Source: an uncultured Lachnospiraceae bacterium (GTDB lineage: Bacteria > Bacillota > Clostridia > Lachnospirales > Lachnospiraceae). Taken from it: DNA of 17,962 nt. Position 1 is the first letter of the stretch, and each line of letters starts with the position of its first letter. The stretch covers positions 1-17,962 of the forward strand of contig CAJTVT010000043.1 in NCBI GenBank assembly GCA_910580015.1. Reading direction: 5' to 3'. Both the position numbers and the translations under genes were made by a program. Shown here piece by piece: positions 1-7,816 of the stretch. The notes below the pieces were generated by a model. That model made no database searches, was not told where the DNA came from, and worked only from the letters and a program-made list of their open reading frames with translations.

Positions 1-69
1 TCATTCTTCCGCCTTGCAGATGAAAATTTATCCTGCGTAAAATTCTGCGATATTTCATCGCCGGAGTAA
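1..69. other. Unresolved left edge, possible end of a neighbouring gene
   Basis: Two readings are open. On the plus strand, frame 1 is open from base 1 to a TAA at 67-69 (22 codons, ending CVKFCDISSPE). This could be the C-terminus of a gene convergent with the carboxypeptidase, leaving only four bases between the two stop codons. On the minus strand, an ATG at 58-56 starts a frame (MKYRRILRRINFHLQGGRM) that is open to the edge and would follow the carboxypeptidase by 15 bp, but I see no good ribosome binding site for it. Neither peptide is recognisable, so no function is proposed. Confidence 0.25.
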
Positions 70-73
70 TACA

Positions 74-1249
74 TCACACAAAAAACGCATCCAAGGCTTT
101 TAAGAAATAATCTTTGAACAGGGCTTTTTTCACACTTTCCTGGAATAGGATGTTGACAGAGCCGATTTCTTGATTATTTAATTTATAGACAAGTTTTCCA
201 GCTTTTTGTCCCTTCTTTATGGGGGCATCTGCCTGCTTGGGAAGCTTCAATTCCTTGGTAACCTGCGATAAATCTGCGCCAGTTACATCAAGGTAGGAAA
301 AATCCGATTCGTATGCGAGAGGAACCTGTTCAGCGACACCTCCTTGAATGGAAAGTTCTGGTAATTTCTGCTGATTCTTATCTGTGTAAACTTGGCATTT
401 AGAAAAACCATAATTTAACAAAGTGGTGGCATCTAAAAATCGGATCTTGTGATCAGGAGCTGCCATAACCACGGCGATAAGTTCCAAGCCGTCTTTTTTG
501 GCAGTTGCAGATACACAATACTTCGCGTCATCTGTGGAACCAGTCTTTAATCCAGTGGCATAGGGATACTGTCGGATGAGCTTATTGGTGTTGGTAAGCC
601 CAAATTCAGAGGAACCACGTCTTGTCACATGCGTGATATTTTCCATCCAAATCGTGCAATAATTATGTATTTGAGGATATTTGACAATCAGTTCCCGTGA
701 CATTAAAGCCACATCACGTGCAGTCGTCATATGCCCCTCGATATCTAAGCCGCAACAGTTGACAAATGTTGTGTTTGCCATGCCAAGATCTTTGGCACGC
801 TGATTCATTCTTGCCACAAATTCTTGTTCGCTCCCACAAATGTGTTCTGCCATGGCGACACAGGCGTCATTGGCGCTGGCAACAGAAATACATTTTAGCA
901 TGGTGTCCACGGTCTGGGTTTCTCCAGGTTCCAAAAACACCTGGGATCCACCCATGCTTGCGGCATATTCAGATACGGTCACCGTGTCCTCCAAGGATAT
1001 TTTTCCCTCCTCCAATGCGTCAAAAATCAGAATCATGGTCATAATTTTGGTGATGCTTGCTGGATGGCGCAGTGTGTCGGGATCTTTTTCATAGACAATC
1101 TGGCCAGTGGAAGCTTCCATCAATACCACCGAAGGAGCTGAAACGGAAACCTCTCCTGAAGGTGCTTCTTGTGGCTCTGTGACAGAAGTGGGCAGCAAGG
1201 ACGTTAACAGCAGCACAGCGGATAATAGAAAGGATAAAATACAATGCAT
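74..1249 (-). CDS. D-alanyl-D-alanine carboxypeptidase, DacF/PBP5-like
   Basis: A low-molecular-weight penicillin-binding protein (peptidase S11) that removes the terminal D-Ala from peptidoglycan stem peptides outside the membrane. From the ATG at 1249 (391 aa) it opens with a signal peptide, MHCILSFLLSAVLLLTSLLP. The three active-site motifs are present: SITK (Ser65-Lys68), SAN (125-127) and KTG (235-237). A C-terminal PBP5-type beta domain follows and ends in a hydrophobic, probably amphipathic anchor. The frame is open upstream to an ATG at 1294, but a GGAGG at 1257-1261, seven bases before the 1249 ATG, decides for the later start. It is divergent from the metallophosphoesterase gene. 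A paralogue lies at 3702-5051. The family is well supported. A sporulation role of the DacF type is only a guess. Confidence 0.93.
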   Translation of the reverse strand: MHCILSFLLSAVLLLTSLLPTSVTEPQEAPSGEVSVSAPSVVLMEASTGQIVYEKDPDTLRHPASITKIMTMILIFDALEEGKISLEDTVTVSEYAASMGGSQVFLEPGETQTVDTMLKCISVASANDACVAMAEHICGSEQEFVARMNQRAKDLGMANTTFVNCCGLDIEGHMTTARDVALMSRELIVKYPQIHNYCTIWMENITHVTRRGSSEFGLTNTNKLIRQYPYATGLKTGSTDDAKYCVSATAKKDGLELIAVVMAAPDHKIRFLDATTLLNYGFSKCQVYTDKNQQKLPELSIQGGVAEQVPLAYESDFSYLDVTGADLSQVTKELKLPKQADAPIKKGQKAGKLVYKLNNQEIGSVNILFQESVKKALFKDYFLKALDAFFV

Positions 1250-1323
1250 AGTAGAACCTCCGGAACATGCGGTTATCTCATACAGATAGCCCATATTAAT
1301 ATATTACAGTGTAAGCAGGGGGC

Positions 1324-2205
1324 ATGGACAATATGACAGTTTTGATCATCATCTTGGCAATCATTTTGATTCTAATAAGTATCTATATGATTTGGCAGAA
1401 ATGGGAATTGACAAAATTTCAGGTGACCCGCTATGAGATCCATTCCTTCAAGTTGCAAAAACCCGCGAAAGCCGTGGTGATTGCAGATCTCCATGGATTT
1501 ACGTATGGAGAAGGAAATGAACGTCTGCTGGCCAAGGTGTCTGAAATCAATCCACAGATAATCTTGATTCCAGGAGATATTTTAGTATCAAAATATTCAG
1601 ATACTTATAAAATCGCCCTTGACACACTCAAGGAACTTGTAAAAATTGCTCCTGTATATTACAGTTATGGCAATCATGAAACCCGCTTAAGAGATCCAGA
1701 ACGAATGCATCATGATCTATTTTTACAGTATATGGAACAGGTAAAATCTCTTGGTGTAAAGGTACTGGAAACAGAAAGCCAGGAAATTTCTCTGGGTGAA
1801 AATCGGGTGATGCTTTCTGCACTAGAGCTTGAGATTGATTATTATGAAAAAGGAAGCATTGTTCCCATGGAGCCATCCTACATGTCAGAATGTTTGGGAG
1901 AAGGGCAGAAGGAATTATTTCAGATTCTGCTTGCTCACAATCCTGCCTATGCAGAAAATTATGCTAAATGGGGAGCAGATGTAACTTTCTGTGGTCACAA
2001 CCATGGCGGACTTATACGGATTCCTGGAATCGGCAGTTTGGTTTCTCCTCAGCTCACCCTGTTTCCCAAATATGATGCAGGAAGATTCGAGATAGAAAAT
2101 CGTACTGTAATTGTGAGTCGGGGGCTTGGCACACACACATTTCATATTAGAATTTTTAACCGCGCAGAGCTATTGGAGATCAAATTTTTGCCTAAATCTC
2201 CTTGA
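1324..2205 (+). CDS. Membrane-anchored metallophosphoesterase
   Basis: A calcineurin-like phosphoesterase of the YkuE/YaeI type, 293 aa. The first 22 residues form a hydrophobic anchor, and the catalytic domain follows from about residue 45. All metal-site motifs are visible: DLH (Asp55, His57), GD (84-85), GNHE (116-119), His205 in LLAHNP, and GHNHGG (224-229), so a dinuclear metal centre should be intact. Characterised relatives act on phosphodiester or phospholipid-type substrates; the substrate here is unknown. AGGGGG at 1317-1322 lies only one base from the first ATG (1324) but ten bases from the second (1333), so translation may begin three codons later. The gene is divergent from the carboxypeptidase and is followed by a promoter that overlaps its stop codon. 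Confidence 0.9.
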   Translation: MDNMTVLIIILAIILILISIYMIWQKWELTKFQVTRYEIHSFKLQKPAKAVVIADLHGFTYGEGNERLLAKVSEINPQIILIPGDILVSKYSDTYKIALDTLKELVKIAPVYYSYGNHETRLRDPERMHHDLFLQYMEQVKSLGVKVLETESQEISLGENRVMLSALELEIDYYEKGSIVPMEPSYMSECLGEGQKELFQILLAHNPAYAENYAKWGADVTFCGHNHGGLIRIPGIGSLVSPQLTLFPKYDAGRFEIENRTVIVSRGLGTHTFHIRIFNRAELLEIKFLPKSP

Positions 2206-2230
2206 AAAAGCATTGAAATACAGGTAGAAT
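2202..2230 (+). promoter_or_regulatory. Sigma-A type promoter for scpAB
   Basis: TTGAAA (2202-2207) and TAGAAT (2225-2230) are separated by exactly 17 bp, a near-consensus housekeeping promoter. The -35 box overlaps the TGA stop of the metallophosphoesterase gene (2203-2205). This makes scpA the first gene of a new transcription unit, with a leader of roughly 60 bases. Confidence 0.7.
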
Positions 2231-2296
2231 AGAGAACAGTGCATAAACTGGCAGCCTTGTTTTTCGGCAGTAATTTGGTCAGTGACAGGGGGATTT

Positions 2297-3043
2297 ATGG
2301 ATTTAAAAGTGAAATTGCAGGTGTTTGAGGGACCTTTGGATCTTTTGTTGCACTTGCTGGAAAAGAATAAGGTAAATATATACGATATTCCAATCGCAGA
2401 GATCACCAATCAATATCTGGAATACATTAGTGAGATGAAGCGACAGGACTTAAATATTGTCAGTGAGTTTTTGGTGATGGCAGCTACTTTGCTGGATATC
2501 AAATCCCGTATGTTGCTGCCGAAGGAGGAACAAGAAGAGGAAGAGGAAGATCCGAGAGCCGAGTTAGTACAAAAGCTTTTGGAATATAAAATGTACAAAT
2601 GTATGTCCTATGAGCTAAAAGACCTCCAGGTGGACGCCCAAAAAGTATTGTATAAGGTGCCTACCATCCCAGACGAGGTACGTAAATATGAAGAACCCGT
2701 AAATCTGGAGGAATTGATGTCTGGTATCACCCTGACAAAGCTTAAATCCATTTTCAAATCCGTAATGAAAAAAAGGGAAGATAAGATTGATCCGATCCGT
2801 TCACAGTTTGGCAAAATTGAAAAGGAAGAGGTGTCTTTGGAAGAACGGATGGATTATTTAGAACAATATGCATTGGCTCACAAGCATTTTAGTTTTCGTG
2901 GGATATTGGAAGCACAAAGCACCAAGATGGAAGTGATTGTGACTTTTTTATCCATCTTAGAATTGATGAAGACAGGGAAAATACATATTTCCCAAGAACA
3001 TATTTTTGATGATATTTTTATTGAATCTAAAATTGCTGCATGA
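2297..3043 (+). CDS. scpA: Segregation and condensation protein A
   Basis: Kleisin subunit of the SMC-ScpA-ScpB condensin complex that organises and segregates the chromosome. The product is 248 aa. It begins with the very typical MDLKVKLQVFEGPLDLLLHL (kleisin N-terminus that binds the SMC neck), then an acidic linker around residues 78-86 (EEQEEEEEDPRAE). The C-terminal part (about 165-248) matches the winged helix that binds the SMC head. The frame also has a GTG at 2282, but the GGGGG at 2288-2292, four bases before the ATG at 2297, and the family N-terminus support 2297. It lies 21 bp upstream of scpB, the standard pairing. Confidence 0.96.
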   Translation: MDLKVKLQVFEGPLDLLLHLLEKNKVNIYDIPIAEITNQYLEYISEMKRQDLNIVSEFLVMAATLLDIKSRMLLPKEEQEEEEEDPRAELVQKLLEYKMYKCMSYELKDLQVDAQKVLYKVPTIPDEVRKYEEPVNLEELMSGITLTKLKSIFKSVMKKREDKIDPIRSQFGKIEKEEVSLEERMDYLEQYALAHKHFSFRGILEAQSTKMEVIVTFLSILELMKTGKIHISQEHIFDDIFIESKIAA

Positions 3044-3064
3044 CAGAAATAGAATGGAGAACAC

Positions 3065-3634
3065 ATGAAGTCGGAACAATATGAAGCAATCATAGAGGGA
3101 ATTCTTTTTGCCATGGGGGAATCTGTGGAGCTTGCAAGACTAGCGGAAGTCTTGGAATTGGAACTAGAACAAGTACGCATGATTTTACATAAAATGATAA
3201 TGCGGTATGAGCAGGAGGATCGTGGGATTCAGATTATAGAGATTGAAGACGCTGTTCAATTGTGTACCAAGAAGGAATTATACGAATATCTTATTAAAAT
3301 TGCCAAACAGCCCAAACGCCAAGTACTGACGGATGTTCTGTTAGAGACTTTATCCATCATCGCTTACAAGCAACCTATCACAAAGTTGGAGATAGAAAAA
3401 ATTCGTGGGGTTTCCAGTGCACATTCTGTAAATAAACTGGTGGAATATAACTTGGTCTGTGAATTGGGCAGGCTGGACGCTCCAGGGCGCCCCCTTTTAT
3501 TTGGGACTACAGAAGAGTTTCTTCGGTGTTTTGGCGTACAGTCTATTGAAGAGCTCCCCACACTCAATCAAGATCAATTAGAAGAATTTCGACAGCAGGC
3601 AGAAGAAGAAATGAACCTAAAGCTGAACGTGTAA
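3065..3634 (+). CDS. scpB: Segregation and condensation protein B
   Basis: Partner of ScpA in the SMC condensin complex. The 189 aa protein consists of two tandem winged-helix domains and works as a dimer that binds the central part of ScpA. Visible hallmarks are the start MKSEQYEAIIEGILFAMGE and the conserved segment LETLSIIAYKQPITKLEIEK (about residues 94-113), followed by GVSSAHSVNKL and LGRLDAPGRPLLFGTT, which end the second winged helix. The length is normal for the family. GGAGA lies just upstream of the ATG, and the gene is almost certainly cotranscribed with scpA. Confidence 0.96.
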   Translation: MKSEQYEAIIEGILFAMGESVELARLAEVLELELEQVRMILHKMIMRYEQEDRGIQIIEIEDAVQLCTKKELYEYLIKIAKQPKRQVLTDVLLETLSIIAYKQPITKLEIEKIRGVSSAHSVNKLVEYNLVCELGRLDAPGRPLLFGTTEEFLRCFGVQSIEELPTLNQDQLEEFRQQAEEEMNLKLNV

Positions 3635-3701
3635 AATACATAAAACAGAAGCTTTTTCAATATAATGAAAGGAAATTAGAAACCGGATGTGAAAAAGCGT
3701 T

Positions 3702-5051
3702 ATGAGGATAGTCGGGAACTCACACAAAATATACCTTCCCAGAAAAATGAACAGAATACAAAAGAGAAAGAAACAATGGAGAGAAGCAGGTGTCATCAGA
3801 CGGATCCTGCTTTTTGTAGCGTGCACTGTTTTATGGGCAAATACAAATGTGCAGACGGTATGGTCCGAAGAAACAGAAGATTTGGCAGAACCAGCAAAGG
3901 CGCAGGAAACAATAGCACCACCAGAAGAGATGGCATTGTATGCCAGAGCAGCCGTTTTGATGGATGCCGAGAGCGGACGTGTGCTCTATGAAAAAAATGG
4001 GTTTGAACATATGCCAAATGCGAGTACCACCAAAATTATGACCTGTATCTTGGCTCTGGAGCTTGGAGATCTGGATGATAAAGTGGCTGTCAGCAGCTAT
4101 GCAGCATCCATGCCCAAAGTGCGACTTGGAATGGGAACAGATGATACCTTTCGTCTAAAAGATCTTTTGTATTCCCTGATGTTGGAATCCCATAACGATT
4201 CTGCGGTTGCAATTGCGGAACATATCGCCGGGAGTGTGGAAAAATTTGCAATATTGATGAATGAAAAAGCAAAAGAATTAGGTTGTAAGGACACCTATTT
4301 TATCACCCCAAATGGATTGGATGGTCAAGACGAAACTGGAGTCCATGGAACAACAGCAGAAGATTTGGCAAAAATTATGAGTTACTGTATCAAAAACGAA
4401 GCATTTTTAAAAATTACCAGGACCCCAAACCATCAATTTTCCAATCTGGCGGGGACGAAATCTTTTGTCTGTAACAATCATAATGCGTTTTTGCAGATGA
4501 TGGATGGCGCACTTTCTGGCAAAACTGGATTTACTGGAAATGCAGGTTACTGCTATGTGGGAGCGTTGCAGCGTGAAGGTCGGACCTTTGTAGTTGCCCT
4601 GCTTGCCTGTGGATGGCCCAATAATAAGACTTATAAATGGTCAGACACTCAGACTCTTATGAATTACGGTCTTACATATTATCAGAATGAGGATGTCTAT
4701 GAATATGACAAGGAATTTGCACCAGTCATTGCGGAAGGGGCAGAACCAGAAAACGAAAGATTGTATCAAGAGGTGCGAATTCCCTTAGAAGCATCTGAAA
4801 AAAGACTCGTTGTTTTAAAACGGTCAGATGAGGAGATTCAGACCATATACGATCTGCCACAGAAAGTGCAAGCCCCTGTAAAAAAAGGGCAGAAGCTTGG
4901 TTGTGTACGCTATTATCTGGATGAAAAACAGATTGCGGAAATCCCAGTATGCGCTGGAAAAAGTGTAAAAAAACAACAGCCATCTTGGTATCGGGATTAT
5001 CTTTTGAAACTGCTGTTTATGGTAAAAAATTTTCACTTTGAGGAATCCTGA
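3702..5051 (+). CDS. D-alanyl-D-alanine carboxypeptidase, second copy
   Basis: A peptidase S11 D,D-carboxypeptidase trimming peptidoglycan stem peptides at the outer face of the membrane. It has a long basic n-region, then a signal-like stretch (RRILLFVACTVLWA, about residues 33-46), an extracytoplasmic catalytic domain with STTK (Ser108-Lys111), SHN (163-165) and KTG (274-276), and a PBP5-like C-terminal domain that ends in an anchor helix. The start is uncertain. ATG 3702 and ATG 3747 are both in frame and neither has a convincing ribosome binding site; 3747 gives the more usual signal peptide length. TATAAT at 3661-3666 is a possible -10 without a good -35, so readthrough from scpB is also plausible. 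It resembles the carboxypeptidase at 74-1249 over its whole length but is clearly diverged. Confidence 0.92.
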   Translation: MRIVGNSHKIYLPRKMNRIQKRKKQWREAGVIRRILLFVACTVLWANTNVQTVWSEETEDLAEPAKAQETIAPPEEMALYARAAVLMDAESGRVLYEKNGFEHMPNASTTKIMTCILALELGDLDDKVAVSSYAASMPKVRLGMGTDDTFRLKDLLYSLMLESHNDSAVAIAEHIAGSVEKFAILMNEKAKELGCKDTYFITPNGLDGQDETGVHGTTAEDLAKIMSYCIKNEAFLKITRTPNHQFSNLAGTKSFVCNNHNAFLQMMDGALSGKTGFTGNAGYCYVGALQREGRTFVVALLACGWPNNKTYKWSDTQTLMNYGLTYYQNEDVYEYDKEFAPVIAEGAEPENERLYQEVRIPLEASEKRLVVLKRSDEEIQTIYDLPQKVQAPVKKGQKLGCVRYYLDEKQIAEIPVCAGKSVKKQQPSWYRDYLLKLLFMVKNFHFEES

Positions 5052-5069
5052 TTTTTCTAGAAATATCTA

Positions 5070-5098
5070 TTGAAAAATTTAGTCAAAAGAGATACAAT
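5070..5098 (+). promoter_or_regulatory. Sigma-A type promoter of the decarboxylase operon
   Basis: TTGAAA (5070-5075), a 17 bp spacer and TACAAT (5093-5098) form a near-consensus promoter ahead of the five-gene cluster. A second possible -10, TATAAT, sits at 5099-5104. The leader to the ATG at 5156 is about 50 bases, AT-rich, with no evident riboswitch or attenuator. Confidence 0.7.
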
Positions 5099-5155
5099 TA
5101 TAATCGGAAGAAAATTTTGTAAAATTTTATAAAATACATGATGGAGGTTTAAGTA

Positions 5156-6589
5156 ATGAGTAATTCTACCAACTCAGCAAGGCAGAGAATCACCGGTCTT
5201 CTGGATGAAAAAAGCTTTATGGAAATCGGTGCTCTGGTAACTGCAAGAAGTACAGATTTTGATTTGCATCAGTCAAAGACGCCATCTGACGGAGTCATTA
5301 CCGGATATGGACTGATTGATGGAAATCTGGTGTATGTGTACAGCCAGGATGCGTCTGTATTGAATGGGACCATCGGCGAAATGCACAGCAAGAAAATTGC
5401 CGCAGTCTATGATATGGCAATTAAAATGGGTGCTCCTGTCATCGGTTTGATCGACTGTGCAGGTATGCGTTTACAGGAATCTGTAGATGCGCTCAGCGGT
5501 TTTGGCGAGATTTATGCCAGACAGGCAGCAGCAAGCGGTGTCATTCCCCAGATCACAGCAGTATTCGGTTCCTGCGGCGGCGGAATGGCTGTAATTCCCG
5601 CATTGAGTGATTTCACATTTGTGGAGAAAGAACATGGAAAGATGTTTGTAAATTCTCCCAATGCCATCAAGGGAAACCATGTCGGTAAATGTGATACTGC
5701 CAGTGCAGAATTTCAGGGCAGCAACAACGGCTGTATTGACGGAATCGGCACTACAGAAGAGATTCTTACCGCAATCCGTGAATTGGTATGTGTCATTCCA
5801 AGCAATAATGGAGAGTGTGGCAGGACAGATGATTGTGCGGATGATTTAAACCGTGTCTGTGAAAATCTGGCAGGGTGCATGGAAGATACCCGTCTTGTAT
5901 TGACTCATATTTCCGATGGTAATTTATTTATTGAGACGAAGAAGAATTATGCAAGAAATATGGTTACCGGTTTCATCAAGTTGAACGGCATGACCGTGGG
6001 TGCAGTTGCAAATGCTTCAGCGGTATTGAATAAGAAGGGGAAAAAGGCCGAAGAATTTGAGGCTGCGTTGACTGCGAGAGGATGTAACAAAGCAGCAGAA
6101 TTTATCAATTTCTGCGATGCTTTTGATATCCCAGTTCTTTCATTGACCCATGTTGAAGGATTTTCCGCTACTGAGTGTTCCGAGAAAAATCTCGCCAAGG
6201 CAATGGCGCATATGACAGCGGCTTTTGCAGGTGCAACTGTGCCAAAAGTGAATATTATTATTGGAAATGCATACGGCAGCGCCTATGTTATGATGAATAG
6301 CAAATCCATTGGGGCAGATCTGGTCTATGCATGGGAAGGAAGCAAAATCAGCATGATGGATGCGGCGCAGGCTGCGAAGATTATGTATGATGGACAGCCC
6401 GCAGACGTGATCGCCGCTCAGACGAAAGCTTATGCAGAATTACAATCCTCCGTCCAGACAGCAGCAAGGCGGGGACAGGTTGATTTGATCATAGCGCCGG
6501 AAGATACCAGAAAGTATGCGGTGGCTGCATTTGAGATGCTCTACACCAAAGGAACGGGTGTGCCGGTTAGAAAACATACAGCGAAGTAG
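5156..6589 (+). CDS. Acyl-CoA carboxyltransferase subunit (12S/MmdA-like)
   Basis: Crotonase-fold carboxyltransferase (477 aa) that moves CO2 between an acyl-CoA and carrier-bound biotin, as in methylmalonyl-CoA decarboxylase alpha or the transcarboxylase 12S subunit. Two homologous domains are visible. The N-terminal one includes DGVITGYGLIDGNLVYVYSQ (45-64) and a GSCGGGM oxyanion loop (138-144). The C-terminal one includes LTHVEGFSATE and GNAYGSAY (370-377). It is somewhat shorter than the usual 510 or so residues and lacks the common N-terminal helix region. The signature normally read as SGGARxQEG is DCAGMRLQE here (100-108), and the second loop is GSA instead of GGA. Five cysteines fall between residues 212 and 241 in the inter-domain linker. 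GGAGG lies eight bases upstream of the ATG. The substrate is unknown: methylmalonyl-, malonyl- and glutaconyl-CoA are all possible. Confidence 0.85.
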   Translation: MSNSTNSARQRITGLLDEKSFMEIGALVTARSTDFDLHQSKTPSDGVITGYGLIDGNLVYVYSQDASVLNGTIGEMHSKKIAAVYDMAIKMGAPVIGLIDCAGMRLQESVDALSGFGEIYARQAAASGVIPQITAVFGSCGGGMAVIPALSDFTFVEKEHGKMFVNSPNAIKGNHVGKCDTASAEFQGSNNGCIDGIGTTEEILTAIRELVCVIPSNNGECGRTDDCADDLNRVCENLAGCMEDTRLVLTHISDGNLFIETKKNYARNMVTGFIKLNGMTVGAVANASAVLNKKGKKAEEFEAALTARGCNKAAEFINFCDAFDIPVLSLTHVEGFSATECSEKNLAKAMAHMTAAFAGATVPKVNIIIGNAYGSAYVMMNSKSIGADLVYAWEGSKISMMDAAQAAKIMYDGQPADVIAAQTKAYAELQSSVQTAARRGQVDLIIAPEDTRKYAVAAFEMLYTKGTGVPVRKHTAK

Positions 6590-6602
6590 AAAGGTGAAGT
6601 TT

Positions 6603-7400
6603 ATGAAAAAGAAAATATTGCTGATGATCAGTATGTGTCTTATCGTACTTGGGCTGGCAGCATGTGGAGAAGCGGATCCTACCACGGTGAATTATAATGG
6701 CCACACCTATGAAGAGTTGAAGAGTACATGTGAGGGAACCGTAAACTCTCTGATGGAAATGACAATAGAACAGAAACAGGTGTATCTGGCAATGTCGGAA
6801 TTGACCGATGTGCAAAGAAAATCGTATATCCTGTCTCTTGTTCCCACAGCTACAGACGAAGATATCGAAGAGATTATGCGACAGGCAAACACAATTATCC
6901 GCTGGGAAGAGGCGTTGAAAGATGTTGGAGAGTTTGTTGAACTGGGTGAGTTTACCATTACAAAATCAGGAAAGACACTGACCTGTGAACAGAGAGTCAT
7001 TTATGAAAAACGACCCGTTATTCTGAGTTATGTGTATAAATATAACAGCATGGAAGTCGAAGATATCGGCGTGGAGGCCGTGCAGACATTGGGCGAGAAG
7101 ATGACAAACGCTGCTTTAAATACCTTGATGGGTATGGGCGTTGTGTTCGCCGTTCTGATTTTGATCAGTTTGATTATCTATGGCTTTAAGATCTTCCCAT
7201 ATTTGGAGAATAAGAAGAAAGCAAACGCAATAGCAGAAACACCGGCAGCAGCTCCAGTGCCGACGCCGGCGCCTGTGGCAGAGCCTGTTGTACAGGCACA
7301 GGATGATTTGGAACTGGCAGCCGTAATTGCGGCAGCAATTGCAGCATCTACCGGAACTTCTACGAGTGATTTTGTAGTGCGTTCCATCAAAAGAAGATAA
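6603..7400 (+). CDS. Lipoprotein fused to OadG-like decarboxylase small subunit
   Basis: A 265 aa protein starting at ATG 6603 (AAGGTG at 6591-6596). It begins with a lipoprotein signal and lipobox LAAC (Cys21), continues with an extracytoplasmic domain of about 150 residues that I do not recognise beyond a faint resemblance to small beta-rich DUF domains, then a transmembrane helix (about 177-197). A Pro/Ala-rich linker follows, and the C-terminus LELAAVIAAAIAAS...FVVRSIKRR is the tail typical of gamma/delta subunits (OadG, MmdD, GcdD) of Na+-translocating decarboxylases. In those enzymes this subunit holds the carboxyltransferase and biotin carrier to the membrane beta subunit. Its position, 13 bp after the 12S-like gene and 24 bp before the biotin carrier gene, fits that. 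The outer domain is an unusual addition. Confidence 0.82.
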   Translation: MKKKILLMISMCLIVLGLAACGEADPTTVNYNGHTYEELKSTCEGTVNSLMEMTIEQKQVYLAMSELTDVQRKSYILSLVPTATDEDIEEIMRQANTIIRWEEALKDVGEFVELGEFTITKSGKTLTCEQRVIYEKRPVILSYVYKYNSMEVEDIGVEAVQTLGEKMTNAALNTLMGMGVVFAVLILISLIIYGFKIFPYLENKKKANAIAETPAAAPVPTPAPVAEPVVQAQDDLELAAVIAAAIAASTGTSTSDFVVRSIKRR

Positions 7401-7424
7401 TAGAATATTCAGGAGGAAACAAAA

Positions 7425-7799
7425 ATGAAAAGTTATACAATTACTGTGAATGGCAACGTTTATGATGTTACTGTAGAAGAAAATGGTGCAGGCGGCGCAG
7501 CACCTGCGGCAGCTCCAGTGAGAGCGGCAGCACCTGTGGCAGCTCCAGCAGCAGCTCCGGCTCCAGCAGCAGGCGGTGCTGGAAATATTAAGATTGAAGC
7601 AGGCGCAGCGGGCAAAGTCTTTAGTGTAGACAAAAAGGCTGGAGACGCTGTAAAACGTGGAGATACGATCTTAGTGCTTGAAGTTATGAAGATGGAGACA
7701 CCTGTAGTGGCGCCAGAAGATGGAACCGTGGCAAGCATTGACGTTACAGTAGGGCAGTCTGTAGAATCAGGCGCAGTATTGGCAACCATGAACAACTAA
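7425..7799 (+). CDS. Biotin carboxyl carrier protein of the decarboxylase
   Basis: A 124 aa biotin-domain protein that shuttles CO2 on biotin between carboxyltransferase active sites and the membrane decarboxylase subunit. Residues 1-20 form a short beta segment (SYTITVNGNVYDVTVEE) seen in gamma/1.3S-type carriers, 22-52 are an Ala/Pro-rich flexible linker, and 55-124 are the biotinyl domain. The biotin-accepting lysine is Lys89 in EVMKMETP. AGGAGG at 7411-7416 is ideally spaced. It is the only biotin carrier in the window. Neither carboxyltransferase in the operon carries its own biotinyl domain, so both probably use this one. Confidence 0.95.
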   Translation: MKSYTITVNGNVYDVTVEENGAGGAAPAAAPVRAAAPVAAPAAAPAPAAGGAGNIKIEAGAAGKVFSVDKKAGDAVKRGDTILVLEVMKMETPVVAPEDGTVASIDVTVGQSVESGAVLATMNN

Positions 7800-7816
7800 T
7801 TTTTTGGAGGTAAAAT

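Noticed and set aside
3689..3991. 100-codon GTG-initiated frame overlapping the start of the second carboxypeptidase
   Set aside because: It has no recognisable domain and overlaps the signal peptide and SxxK region of the carboxypeptidase, which is clearly coding in the other frame. A frameshift is not needed to explain the gene.
7460..7795. 111-codon minus-strand frame opposite the biotin carrier
   Set aside because: It is the mirror of the Ala/Pro-rich linker (GC-rich, few stops); there is no independent evidence for it.
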